The notes: generated from the sequence alone by a model not told the origin. A stretch of DNA of 64,000 nucleotides from Amycolatopsis rifamycinica (GCF_000695625.1 NZ_JMQI01000054.1:62001-126000), one strand, 5' to 3'. Numbered from the stretch's first letter, positions 25,283 to 34,106 are shown. Made by a program: numbers and translations.

Positions 25283-26809
25283 CTACGAGACGTCGCCCGA
25301 CGGCGAAAGCCAGGTGTTGCACTGCTGGTTGCGGTTCTTCGTCGCGCCGTGCTGCCACCAGCTGGTGTTGTGCTTGGCGCTGCCGTGGTCGCGTTTGCCG
25401 TTGCGGGCGTAGTCGTCGCCGCGGTCCTGGGCGTTCCAGGCTTCGTTGTAGACGTTCTTGTCGACCGAGCCGCCGGAGACCGACGCCGAGCCGAGGAACA
25501 TGCCGGAAAAGCACTGCGCCTCGAGTTCCAGCCGCCGCGACAGCTCCAGGCCGGCCGCCGAGTCGGCGCCCGCGTCGTAGCGCTGGTTGGCGAACGCTTC
25601 CGTGATGCCGGACAGGTTCTGCACGTGGTGGCCGTACTCGTGGGCCAGGATCGACAGGTACGGCCCGGGGTGGTTGCCCCACACGTCGATCTCGATGCGG
25701 TCCATCGGCATGTAGATCGTGTCGTTCGCCGAGCAGTAGAACGGCGTGACGCCGGTCGTCGTGCCGCCGCTGCCGCACGGGGTCGACGATTCCGACAGCG
25801 ACCGCGGCACCGAAAGCTTCGGCGACCGGAACGGCAGGTCGACGGCGCCGAGCATGCGCGACCACATCGCGTCGAGGCAGCCGATGCCGGACTGGAAGAA
25901 GCGCGTGACGCTGTTCTGGTCGGTCGCCCAGCGGCTCAGCGAGCACGCGACGTTCTGCAGGCCGTAGTCCGGATCGCCGAAGAGCGGGTTGTTCCCGGTG
26001 GCCACGACCGACCGCGGCCCGGCCGGCGGTGGTGACGTCGGTGTCCGGCGTTCGGTGGTGCGGGTGGCGGTCGTTTCCCGGGGCTCGGTCGAGGAGGTGG
26101 TCGCTTCGGTGGTGGTCTCGCCGGCGGCGGTGGTGGTGGGGTAGGTGCTGGAGTAGCCGGCCTCGGCGACGTGCTGCTTGCGGTTCCCGGACAGCGCCAC
26201 GGCGGCGACGAGCCCCCCGGCGACGGTCACGATCGCGAAGATCGCCACGGCGACGATGACGCCGGCGTTCGACTTCTTGGCGACGTAGGGGGTGTAGCCG
26301 GGCGCGAACCGCGGCCCGAAGGAGGGCGGCCCGGCGTAGCCGGGAATGAAGGCGGGCGGCGGCAGAGGAGCCCGCGCGGGCGGCGGAAGAGGCCGGCCGA
26401 ACGACCCGCTCGGCGGAGAGGACCCGCCCGGCAACGGCGGCCCGGGCCGGCCGGCGGCCGGTGGCATGCCGAAGGGACGCGGCCCACCTTGGCCCGGCTG
26501 CGGTCCGGTGTGGCCCGGCGGCTGGGTTTGCCCGGGTGTGCGGTGAGGGGTTTGCGGCTGCGGTCCGGCGTGACCCGGTGGCTGGGCTTGCTCGGGCACG
26601 CCGCGAGGAATTTGCGGCTGCCCCGGCTGCGGTCCGGGATGGCCCGGCGAGCCCGGCGGCGGGGCTTGCCCGGGTGCGCCGAACCGGCTCGGCGGCCCAC
26701 CCTGACCCGGCAGGGGCCGCGCGGCCGGCGGCGGCAGCGGCCGTGCTCCCGGGGGCGGCAGGCGCCGGCGCGGGTCGTGCGGGCCGGGACCCTGCGGGCC
26801 GTGCGTCAT
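25283..26809 (-). CDS. Membrane-anchored neutral zinc metallopeptidase (YpfJ family), copy 2
   Basis: This 508-residue protein is a larger relative of the one at 16733-17812. A long Pro/Gly-rich cytosolic region (about 1-170) precedes one helix (about 180-205), a Thr/Ser/Glu-rich linker and the zincin domain with HEYGHH (about 389-394), QCFSGMFLGSA and the C-terminal CNTWLSPSGD. The Pro/Gln/Gly region has repeated PPGH-x-GPQPG-like units, so it is low-complexity. Outer-face proteolysis is predicted, substrate unknown. Together the two copies bracket the MoxR/DUF58/RDD genes. It converges with the RDD gene only 6 nt away. Confidence 0.88.
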   Translation of the reverse strand: MTHGPQGPGPHDPRRRLPPPGARPLPPPAARPLPGQGGPPSRFGAPGQAPPPGSPGHPGPQPGQPQIPRGVPEQAQPPGHAGPQPQTPHRTPGQTQPPGHTGPQPGQGGPRPFGMPPAAGRPGPPLPGGSSPPSGSFGRPLPPPARAPLPPPAFIPGYAGPPSFGPRFAPGYTPYVAKKSNAGVIVAVAIFAIVTVAGGLVAAVALSGNRKQHVAEAGYSSTYPTTTAAGETTTEATTSSTEPRETTATRTTERRTPTSPPPAGPRSVVATGNNPLFGDPDYGLQNVACSLSRWATDQNSVTRFFQSGIGCLDAMWSRMLGAVDLPFRSPKLSVPRSLSESSTPCGSGGTTTGVTPFYCSANDTIYMPMDRIEIDVWGNHPGPYLSILAHEYGHHVQNLSGITEAFANQRYDAGADSAAGLELSRRLELEAQCFSGMFLGSASVSGGSVDKNVYNEAWNAQDRGDDYARNGKRDHGSAKHNTSWWQHGATKNRNQQCNTWLSPSGDVS

Positions 26810-26899
26810 CGAGTGGAACCCCCCGTGTGTTTTCCCCGTCGGAAGCGGCGTACCTGCGGTGATCTCGCCGTTCCGGGCGTCAGCATAGATCGAGTGCTC

Positions 26900-26905
26900 T
26901 AGGGT
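26900..26905 (+). promoter_or_regulatory. -10 box (TAGGGT) of the DUF2207 gene
   Basis: TAGGGT lies 8 nt before GTG 26914, so the transcript probably begins at or next to the start codon. A -35 element is not obvious. Confidence 0.5.
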
Positions 26906-26913
26906 GTGGTGCT

Positions 26914-28629
26914 GTGTCGATGAAATGGGGGACCGCCGCCGCGATCGCCGTCGCGGCCGTGCTGGCCGCCGGCGGTCCTGCTGCCGCGCAGGGTCCTTCC
27001 GCCGGGCCCGTGCTGCCGAACCTGCCCGCCGACCAGGTCAAGAAACCGCAGCTGCTCACCGGGCAGGACGTCCGGCCCCCCGAGGGCACCACCGCCGACG
27101 TCGCCCTCAAAGTCCTGCGGGACGGCACCCTCTCCGTCACCGAACACGTCACCGTCCCCGGCGGGCAGCGGCTCGTCTCGCGCGTTCCGCTCAAGGTCCC
27201 CGCGAGCGACGACCAGGACCGCGTCTTCGCCGTCCGCGACGTCAAGACCGAAGGCGCCGCCACCGGTGAGCTCACCGGCGACCAGCTCGTCCTCACCTTC
27301 ACCGGCGGCGCCGGCAGCGTCACCTACACCGTCGACGGCGCCGTCGCCGACCAGAACGGCCGCCAGCAGGCCCGCTGGCAGGTCGCGAGCGGCTTCGACA
27401 CCCCGCTGGCCAAGCTCACCGCGTCCTTCATCGCCCCGGCGCCGCAACTGTCCCCTGTGGACTGTTTCGCCGGTCCCGTCGGCTCGAACCAGCGCTGCAC
27501 CCTCGCCGAGCTCGACCACGCCGGCGTCGTCCGCCTGGAACAGAACGACGTCCGACCCGGCGACCGCGTCGACCTCCTCGTCGGCCTGCCCGCCGGCACC
27601 GTCCCGGCCACCGCGAAGTTCGCCGACGTCGGCCTGTTCGCCAACGCCTTCGCCCTCACCCCGCCGACCGGGATCGCCTTCGCCGTCCTGCTCGCCTTCC
27701 TCGTCGTGGCCGCCGTCTTCGTGTGGCGGCGCCGCAGGCAGGACGCCGGCGCGCTGCGCACCGCCGTCGGGCCGGTCGAGGTCCTCCTGCGCGACGGCGA
27801 CCGCGTCTTCTTCGCCAGCCCCGACGGGGTGCTGCCCGGCCAGGTCGGCACGGTCGTCGACGAGACCGTCGACGTCGTCGACATCAGCGCCACCGTCGTC
27901 GACCTCGCCGTCCGCAACTACCTGTGGCTGGCGGAAGTGCCGGGACCGGACTGGCAGATCTCCCGCCGCAACCCGCCGGACGAGCACCTCCACGACTTCG
28001 AGCGCGCGGTCTGCGAAACCCTCCTGCCGCCGGGCACCGACTCCGTGCTCGTGTCGCAGCTGCGGGCCCGCGGCGGCCTCGACCTGCGCCGGATCAGCGA
28101 CGCGATGTACGCCGACGTCGTCACCAAGCGCTGGTTCTCCCGCCGCCCGGACACCGCCCGCGGCCGGCTGACCTGGCTGGGCGCCGGCGTCTTCACGCTC
28201 GGGCTCGTCGCCACCGCGGTGCTCACCTTCACCGCCGGGTACGCCCTGCTCGGCGTCGCCGTCGCGCTGGCCGGGCTGGCGGTCGTCGCGGTGGCCGCGC
28301 TGCTGCCGTCCCGCACCGCCCGCGGCCGGGCCCTGGCCGGCCAGGTCCGCGGCCTGCTCGACTACCTGCACACGGCTCGGCCCGAGGACATCCCGCCCGC
28401 CGACCGCGAACTCGTGTTCTCCCGCTCGCTGCCGTACGCGGTCGTCTTGGGCGACACCGAACGCTGGCTCGGCGCCTTCGCCGCGCTCAACCCGTCGGCC
28501 GACGGCTCGGCCGGGCTGTACTGGTACGGCGGCATGGAGACCGAACCCGACCTGCGCCGCTTCGGCGCGCGCTTCCCGTCGTTCCTGACCGCGCTCGACG
28601 GCGTCCTCACCGCCGCCGCGGCCCGCTGA
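26914..28629 (+). CDS. DUF2207 membrane protein, copy 1
   Basis: This 571-residue protein has a signal peptide (residues 1-26, ending AAAQG), an outer DUF2207 beta domain (about 55-235; TVDGAVADQNGRQQARWQV, then a Cys pair in VDCFAG ... RCTL), a helix (about 250-270) with an RRRR stop signal, a cytosolic part (VVDLAVRNYLWL, about 328-340) and two more helices (about 425-470). The YGGM and final arginines end a short cytosolic tail. Function is unknown. A close paralogue follows 2 nt after the stop. A TCC-CCT-GTG-GAC motif is at 27451. Confidence 0.83.
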   Translation: MSMKWGTAAAIAVAAVLAAGGPAAAQGPSAGPVLPNLPADQVKKPQLLTGQDVRPPEGTTADVALKVLRDGTLSVTEHVTVPGGQRLVSRVPLKVPASDDQDRVFAVRDVKTEGAATGELTGDQLVLTFTGGAGSVTYTVDGAVADQNGRQQARWQVASGFDTPLAKLTASFIAPAPQLSPVDCFAGPVGSNQRCTLAELDHAGVVRLEQNDVRPGDRVDLLVGLPAGTVPATAKFADVGLFANAFALTPPTGIAFAVLLAFLVVAAVFVWRRRRQDAGALRTAVGPVEVLLRDGDRVFFASPDGVLPGQVGTVVDETVDVVDISATVVDLAVRNYLWLAEVPGPDWQISRRNPPDEHLHDFERAVCETLLPPGTDSVLVSQLRARGGLDLRRISDAMYADVVTKRWFSRRPDTARGRLTWLGAGVFTLGLVATAVLTFTAGYALLGVAVALAGLAVVAVAALLPSRTARGRALAGQVRGLLDYLHTARPEDIPPADRELVFSRSLPYAVVLGDTERWLGAFAALNPSADGSAGLYWYGGMETEPDLRRFGARFPSFLTALDGVLTAAAAR

Positions 28630-28631
28630 CC

Positions 28632-30203
28632 GTGCTCGCCGGGGCCCTCCTGGCGCTCGCACTGGCCGCCGGCCCCGCGGACCAGCCGCCCCTGCCCACC
28701 GTGCCGCAGAGCGCGGAGATCCAGCTCAAGGTCCAGCGCGACGGCTCGCTCTCGGTCGTCGAAGCCATCTCGGTCCCCGACGGCGGCACGATGGACCGCC
28801 GGGTGGCGCTGCGGGTGGCGGCGCCGCACCACCGCGACCGCGTCTACGGCGTCCGCGACGTCGTCCTGGAAGGCCGCGGGACGGCGAGCGTGGCCGACGA
28901 CGCCTTCACCGTCCACCTCACCTCCGGCACGTCGATCGTCCGGTACACAGTGGACGGTGCGGTGGCCGGCGATCGGGTCACCTGGGAGCTGGCCGGCGGC
29001 TGGACCGCCGACCTGAAGTTCCTCCGCGCCTCCTTCGCGGCGCCGAAGATCCCCACCGCCGTCGACTGCCTCGTCGGCGACCTCCCCTGCGCGGCCGCGC
29101 AGATCGACCACGCCGGGCTGACCCGGTTCAGCCAGCAGAACCTCGCCGCGGGGCAGCGGATGACGGCGACCGTCGAGCTGCCCGCGGGCACCGTGCCCGC
29201 CAACGAGGTCCTGGTCCCGGCGAAGACGATCGCCGGCGCGTTCGTGCTCACCACGCCCGTCAGCTGGGCCTGGGCGGCCTTCGCCGCCCTTCTCCTGGCC
29301 CTCAGCACCTGGGTCGCCCTCGCCCGCCGACGGCACTTTCACGTGAAAGTGCCCTCCCCAGGTTGGCACTTTCACGTGAAAGTGCCCGGCGGCGGGTTCG
29401 CCTCGCCCGAGGGCGTGCTGCCCGGCCACACCGGTCTCCTCCTGCGCGGCCGGGCCGGGCCGCTCGACCTGGCCGCGACCGTGCTCGACCTCGCCGTCCG
29501 CAACTACCTCTGGGTGAGCGACGACGGGACCCGGCTGACCCGCCGCAACCCCGCCGACGAGCACCTGTCGCCCTTCGAACGTGCGGTCTTCGATGCCGTC
29601 CTGCCGGAGGAGACGGTGACGCTCGCCGAACTGCGGCAGCGGCACGTCGAAGTCCCCCGCGCCGAGCTGGCGGCCGACCTCGTCCGGCGCGGCTGGTTCG
29701 CGACGCGGCGGCTCCGCCGGGCCGGCGTCCGGATCGCCTGCTACGGCGGGTTCCTCACCGTCCTGCTGGCCTTCACCGTCGGGTACGCCCAGCTCGGCGT
29801 GGTCCTCGCGCTGGCCGGGGTCGCCGCCGTCGCCGCTTCGGCCGCCTTGCCCGCGCGGCGGCGGGCGGGCGCCGAGGTCGCGCACCGGCTCCGCGGCGTC
29901 GTCGCCACCCGGGCCAAGGACCTGGACAAGCCGCAACGCGAGCTGGTCTTCTCCCGCGGCCTGCCCTACGCGCTCGCTCTGGGCGAACTGGCGTCCTGGG
30001 TGGCCGCGTTCGACGGCCTCAAGCACCCGCCGACGGTCTACTGGCATGCCGGCGACATCACCCCTGACCAGGCGGGATGCTTCGCGACGGCGCTGGCGGG
30101 CACGTTCGCCGCCGCGCGCCGCGGCCGGCTCCTCGACGAGGCCGCCCGGGTCACTCCTTCTCAGCAGCCAGTCGGGACGCAGGCGACCGCCCGGCCGTCG
30201 TAG
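28632..30203 (+). CDS. DUF2207 membrane protein, copy 2, carrying an in-frame palindromic repeat
   Basis: This 523-residue paralogue of the preceding gene keeps the layout: signal-like start (LAGALLALALAAGP), outer domain with YTVDGAV and a Cys pair (VDCLVG, LPCAAAQ), helix at about 205-225, the LDLAVRNYLWV block and two late helices. Right after the first helix, where copy 1 has a stretch of about 24 residues ending in RDGDRVF, this copy has RRRHFHVKVPSPGWHFHVKV. That stretch is encoded by two copies of the CACTTTCACGTGAAAGTG palindrome (29334, 29367). Frame is kept. The C-terminus is Pro/Thr/Gln-rich. The GTG start at 28632 is inferred from context. Confidence 0.8.
   Translation: MLAGALLALALAAGPADQPPLPTVPQSAEIQLKVQRDGSLSVVEAISVPDGGTMDRRVALRVAAPHHRDRVYGVRDVVLEGRGTASVADDAFTVHLTSGTSIVRYTVDGAVAGDRVTWELAGGWTADLKFLRASFAAPKIPTAVDCLVGDLPCAAAQIDHAGLTRFSQQNLAAGQRMTATVELPAGTVPANEVLVPAKTIAGAFVLTTPVSWAWAAFAALLLALSTWVALARRRHFHVKVPSPGWHFHVKVPGGGFASPEGVLPGHTGLLLRGRAGPLDLAATVLDLAVRNYLWVSDDGTRLTRRNPADEHLSPFERAVFDAVLPEETVTLAELRQRHVEVPRAELAADLVRRGWFATRRLRRAGVRIACYGGFLTVLLAFTVGYAQLGVVLALAGVAAVAASAALPARRRAGAEVAHRLRGVVATRAKDLDKPQRELVFSRGLPYALALGELASWVAAFDGLKHPPTVYWHAGDITPDQAGCFATALAGTFAAARRGRLLDEAARVTPSQQPVGTQATARPS
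29332..29386. repeat. Two CACTTTCACGTGAAAGTG palindromes inside a coding sequence
   Basis: Perfect 18-bp copies occur at 29334-29351 and 29367-29384, start-to-start 33 bp (11 codons), in the same phase. Each encodes HFHVKV. They are identical to the copies between adnA and adnB. Compared with the adjacent paralogue, they sit in the juxtamembrane segment and replace about 24 residues. Confidence 0.93.
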
Positions 30204-30206
30204 GGT
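30201..30206 (+). promoter_or_regulatory. -10 box (TAGGGT) of the M16 peptidase operon, overlapping the previous stop codon
   Basis: TAGGGT lies 6 nt before ATG 30213, which predicts a leaderless mRNA. Its first three bases are the TAG stop of the DUF2207 gene, so the promoter is built into the end of the upstream gene. Confidence 0.55.
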
Positions 30207-30212
30207 GGGGCC

Positions 30213-31505
30213 ATGGCCGATCCCGAGCTCGTCCGATACACCCTCGACAACGGTCTGCGCGTGGTTCTCGCCCCCGACGCGACCGCGCCGGTGGTCGGCG
30301 TCAGCGTGCACTACGACGTGGGTTTCCGTTCCGAGCCGGAGGGGCGCACCGGTTTCGCCCACCTCTTCGAGCACCTGATGTTCCAGGGCTCCGAGAGCCT
30401 GGAGAAACTCGCGCACTTCCGGCACGTGCAGTCCAGCGGCGGGACCTTCAACGGGTCCACCCACCCGGACTACACCGACTACTTCGAGGTGCTCCCGAGC
30501 GCCGCCCTCGAGCGCGCGCTGTTCCTCGAAGCCGACCGCATGCGCGCGCCCAAGCTGACGGCGGAGAACCTGGCGAACCAGATCGACGTCGTCAAGGAGG
30601 AGATCCGGCTCAACGTGCTGAACCGGCCGTACGGCGGGTTCCCGTGGATCACCCTGCCGCCGGTGCTCTACTCGACGTTCCCCAACGCGCACAACGGCTA
30701 CGGCGGCTTCGAGGACCTCGAGAGCGCCACGGTCGAAGACTGCGCGGCGTTCTTCGACACCTACTACTCGCCGGCGAACGCCGTCCTCACCGTGGCGGGC
30801 GACTTCGAGGTGGGCAACGCCAAGAAGCTGATCGAGGACCACTTCGGCGACGTCCCGCACCGGCCGGCGCCGCAGCGGCCGTCGTTCGCCGAGCCGCTGC
30901 CGACCACCGAGCTGCGCGGCGAGGTCGAGGACGCGCACGCCCCGCTGCCCGCGCTGGGCATCGGCTACCGGATGCCGGACCCGATCAACGACGTCGACGC
31001 CTACCTGGCCTACCTCGTGCTGGCCGGCGTGCTCACCGACGGCGACGGCTCCCGCCTGCAGCAGCGGCTGGTGCACCGCGAGCCCCTGGTCGTCGACATC
31101 GGCGCCGGCGCCGGGCTGTTCGGCCCGTTCGAGGCCCGCGACCCCGACACGTTCACCATCACCCTCATCCACCCGCACGAGGTGCCCCGCGAGCGCGTGC
31201 TCGCCGCGCTCGACGACGAGCTGGAGAAGCTCGCCGAGACCCCGCCGAGCGAGGAAGAGCTGCGCAAGGTCACCGCCCGCTGGACGGCGAGCCTGCACTC
31301 GGAGCACGACAGGCTGGTGTCCCGGACCCTGGCCCTCGGCTCGTTCGAGCTGCTCTACGGCGACGCGTCGCTGGTGTACCGGCTCGCGGACCGGATGTCC
31401 GCCGTCACCGCGGAAGCCGTGTCGGCGGCGGCGAAGGCGCTGCGCCCGGACGCGCGCGCCGTGCTGGTGGTCAAGCCCGCTTCGGAAGGGAACAACGAGC
31501 AGTGA
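30213..31505 (+). CDS. M16 family zinc peptidase, catalytic subunit
   Basis: This 430-residue protein has the inverted zinc motif HLFEH (residues 50-54) with a third ligand likely in DVVKEEIRLNV (about 129-139), as in pitrilysin/processing-peptidase proteins. No signal peptide is seen, so it is probably cytoplasmic. The stop overlaps the GTG of a second M16 protein that lacks the motif. The pair resembles the heterodimers of mitochondrial processing peptidase and of bacterial two-gene M16B enzymes. Substrate is unknown. Confidence 0.92.
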   Translation: MADPELVRYTLDNGLRVVLAPDATAPVVGVSVHYDVGFRSEPEGRTGFAHLFEHLMFQGSESLEKLAHFRHVQSSGGTFNGSTHPDYTDYFEVLPSAALERALFLEADRMRAPKLTAENLANQIDVVKEEIRLNVLNRPYGGFPWITLPPVLYSTFPNAHNGYGGFEDLESATVEDCAAFFDTYYSPANAVLTVAGDFEVGNAKKLIEDHFGDVPHRPAPQRPSFAEPLPTTELRGEVEDAHAPLPALGIGYRMPDPINDVDAYLAYLVLAGVLTDGDGSRLQQRLVHREPLVVDIGAGAGLFGPFEARDPDTFTITLIHPHEVPRERVLAALDDELEKLAETPPSEEELRKVTARWTASLHSEHDRLVSRTLALGSFELLYGDASLVYRLADRMSAVTAEAVSAAAKALRPDARAVLVVKPASEGNNEQ

Positions 31506-32881
31506 CTTCAGCAACGCACCGCAGCGCCGACGAGATCGGCCGCACCGAGCGGGGGCCGCGGCCGCTGCCGCCGCTCGGCGAGCAGCGGGCCGCCGCCGAC
31601 CTGTCCCATGTGGACACGACGCTGGCCAACGGCCTGCGCGTGCTGGCCGTGCGCAAGGCGACCGTGCCGATGGTCGAGGCTCGCCTCTGGATCCCGTTCG
31701 CGGGCGAAGACGCCCTGCACCCGGCGACCGCCGAGGTGCTCGCCGAAACGATCCTGACGGGCACCGCCCGCCGCAACCGCATCGAGATCGACACCGAGCT
31801 GGCGCTCATCGGCGGCGACATCGGCGCCGGCGTCGACCCGGAACGCCTGGTGTTCACCGGGTCCGCGCTGGCCGACAAGCTGCCGACGTTCCTCGACGTC
31901 CTCGGCGACGTCCTCACCGGGGCGACCTACGCCGACGAGGAGATCGCCCGCGAGAAGGAGCGGCTGGTCGAGCGGATCGCCGTTTCGCGGACGCAGCCGC
32001 GCACGATCGCGCGGGAGGCGCTGCAGAAGCACCGCTACGGCGACCACCCGGCGACCCGCGAGGTCCCGAAGGCCGAGGACGTCGCCGTCGTGACGCCGGA
32101 GCAGGTGCGGGCGCTGCACCGGGCGTCGGTGTTGCCGCGGGGTTCGGTCCTGGTGCTGGTCGGCGACCTCGACGCCGACGGTGTCATCGACGAGCTGGAG
32201 AAGGTGCTCGGCGGCTGGGCGTCGGACCGCTCCGCCGTGCGGCTGCCGCCGCTGCCGGACCTGACCGGGCCGAGCGTGCGGCTGGTGCCGCGCGCGGGCG
32301 CGGTGCAGTCGCAGATCCGGCTCTCGGCGCAGGCCGTCCCGCGCACCGACCCGGGGTACGCCGCGCTGCAGCTGGCGAACCTGGCCTACGGCGGGTACTT
32401 CTCGTCGCGGCTGGTCGAGAACATCCGGGAGAACAAGGGGTACACGTACTCCGCGCACTCCGGTTTCGAGTTCACCGACGGCACCGCGGTGGTCAACGTC
32501 GACGCGGACACCGCGACCGACGCGACGGCCCCGGCGCTGCTGGAGACCCGCTACGAGCTCGGCCGCCTCGGCCAGGTCCCGCCGTCGGGCGACGAGCTGG
32601 AGTCGGTGCGGCAGTACGCGATCGGTTCGCTGCTGACGTCGACGTCGTCGCAGTCCGGGCTGGCGGGTCAGGTGCTGGCGCTGGCGTCGACCGGGCTGGG
32701 CCTGGAGTGGCTGAACGAGCACCCGGCGCGGGTGGCCGAGGTGACGGCCGACGAGGTGGCCGAAGCGGCGCTGAAGTACTTCGCGCCCAAGCGGTTCACG
32801 GGCGTGGTGGTCGGCGACGCGGCGGTCCTGGAACGCAAGCTCCTGGCGCTCGGCGACGTCGTCGTGGGCGAGCCGGCCTGA
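31502..32881 (+). CDS. M16 family protein, non-catalytic partner
   Basis: This protein of about 459 residues has the M16 fold, but the HxxEH position reads ATAEVLAETIL, so zinc cannot be bound in the usual way. It retains the ENIRENKGYTYSAHSGF region, which carries the Arg/Tyr pair that completes the active site of the partner subunit. This is the expected division of labour in two-gene M16B enzymes. GTG 31502 overlaps the upstream stop, and the TGA overlaps the ATG of nudC. A TCC-CAT-GTG-GAC motif is at 31604. Confidence 0.9.
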   Translation: MTSATHRSADEIGRTERGPRPLPPLGEQRAAADLSHVDTTLANGLRVLAVRKATVPMVEARLWIPFAGEDALHPATAEVLAETILTGTARRNRIEIDTELALIGGDIGAGVDPERLVFTGSALADKLPTFLDVLGDVLTGATYADEEIAREKERLVERIAVSRTQPRTIAREALQKHRYGDHPATREVPKAEDVAVVTPEQVRALHRASVLPRGSVLVLVGDLDADGVIDELEKVLGGWASDRSAVRLPPLPDLTGPSVRLVPRAGAVQSQIRLSAQAVPRTDPGYAALQLANLAYGGYFSSRLVENIRENKGYTYSAHSGFEFTDGTAVVNVDADTATDATAPALLETRYELGRLGQVPPSGDELESVRQYAIGSLLTSTSSQSGLAGQVLALASTGLGLEWLNEHPARVAEVTADEVAEAALKYFAPKRFTGVVVGDAAVLERKLLALGDVVVGEPA

Positions 32882-33897
32882 TGTCCGTCCCGTTCACCCT
32901 CGGTGCGCTGCCGACGCTGTCGCGGTCCACAGTGGACCGTCAGGAACAGTTGCGCACCAACCCCGCGCGGCTGGTGTCGCGCTGGGCCGACGCCCGGGTC
33001 GTCCTCCTGGACGACACCGGGCGCACCCCGGTCGCCGAGGGTTCGTCGGTGCTGGCGTTCCGCAAGGCGATCGACTTCGGCGCGTCGCCCCCGGCGGACG
33101 CGGTGTTCCTCGGCGAGTGGCAGGGCGTCGACTACTGGTCGCTGCCAGGCGGGCCGTCGGGTTCGGCCGACACGGTGAAGATGGCGGGCAGCTGGGGTTT
33201 CGTCGAGGAGGTCCCCCGCGCGGACGGCGAGATCTGGGTCGAGCTGCGCGGGTACGGCGACCTGCTGGACGACACGTCGGCGGGCCTGTTCACGACGGCG
33301 CAGGCGTTGCGGAACTGGCGCCGCCAGGCGAAGTTCTGCACGCGCTGCGGTCACCCGACGGAGCTGATCCAGTTCGGCTGGGCGAGCAAGTGCACGAACG
33401 ACGGCCGCGAGGAGTACCCCCGCACGGACCCGGCGGTGATCTGCCTGGTCCATTCGCGGGAGGGGACGAACGGCTCGCACGTCCTGCTGGCGCGTCAGCC
33501 GATCTGGCCGGCGGGCCGGTATTCGGTGCTGGCCGGCTTCGTCGAGGCGGGCGAGTCGCTCGAGGCGTGCGTGGTCCGCGAGATCCGCGAAGAGGTGGGC
33601 GCGTCGGTGTCCGACGTGCGGTACCTCGGCAGCCAGCCGTGGCCGTTCCCCCGGTCGATCATGCTGGGCTTCACGGCCCGGGCGGACCGGTCGTTGCCCC
33701 TGGTCCCGGCGGACGGCGAGATCGAAGAGGCGCTGTGGGTGTCGCGGGCCGAGGTGCGCGCGGCGTTCGAGAACAGCTCTCACGCCGAAGGGGCCCGCCC
33801 GACCCCGATCGCGAACGGCGCGGCGGAGATCATCCTGCCGGGGAACTCGTCCATCGCCCGCGTGATGCTCAAGGCCTGGGCGGACGCGGAGGAGTGA
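32881..33897 (+). CDS. nudC: NAD+/NADH pyrophosphatase or deNADding enzyme NudC
   Basis: This 338-residue Nudix hydrolase has the NudC layout: an N-terminal domain, a zinc ribbon (C153-x2-C156 ... C171), the Nudix box (GFVEAGESLEACVVREIREE, then VG, about 220-242) and the diagnostic SQPWPFPRS motif after it. NudC hydrolyses NADH and removes NAD caps from RNA. The fourth zinc ligand, expected two residues after C171, is aspartate (CTNDGREEYP), so the ribbon may be altered. ATG 32881 overlaps the previous stop. A perfect TCC-ACA-GTG-GAC palindrome sits at codons 16-19. Confidence 0.93.
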   Translation: MSVPFTLGALPTLSRSTVDRQEQLRTNPARLVSRWADARVVLLDDTGRTPVAEGSSVLAFRKAIDFGASPPADAVFLGEWQGVDYWSLPGGPSGSADTVKMAGSWGFVEEVPRADGEIWVELRGYGDLLDDTSAGLFTTAQALRNWRRQAKFCTRCGHPTELIQFGWASKCTNDGREEYPRTDPAVICLVHSREGTNGSHVLLARQPIWPAGRYSVLAGFVEAGESLEACVVREIREEVGASVSDVRYLGSQPWPFPRSIMLGFTARADRSLPLVPADGEIEEALWVSRAEVRAAFENSSHAEGARPTPIANGAAEIILPGNSSIARVMLKAWADAEE

Positions 33898-33899
33898 CC

Positions 33900-33933
33900 G
33901 CGGGGGTGTGCCGTGTCGGGGCACCCCCGCTTT
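33900..33933 (+). terminator. Terminator after nudC
   Basis: GCGGGGGTG (33900-33908) pairs with CACCCCCGC (33922-33930) around a short loop, with extra pairs inside, and is followed by TTTC. It lies 3 nt after the nudC stop and would end the M16-nudC transcript. Confidence 0.75.
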
Positions 33934-34106
33934 CACCCGATCGCCCGCCGCACTTTGATATCCCTGCGACGCAAGTGGTGTCGGGGATTTCTGAGGCGAA
34001 ACCTCGTTACTGACGGCAATTCGGTGACTACCAGCGTGGCGGTATGTCGGTCGACTACCGGCTCGGAAGATCGATCCGGGTGGGTTGTCGAACGAGGAGC
34101 CAGCCG

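Noticed and set aside
28362..31514. A 1050-codon open frame on the minus strand
   Set aside because: It lies opposite the DUF2207, M16 and NudC-linked genes, which have clear domains. Its composition is Arg/Gly/Val-rich with no motif. It is a GC-rich antisense shadow.
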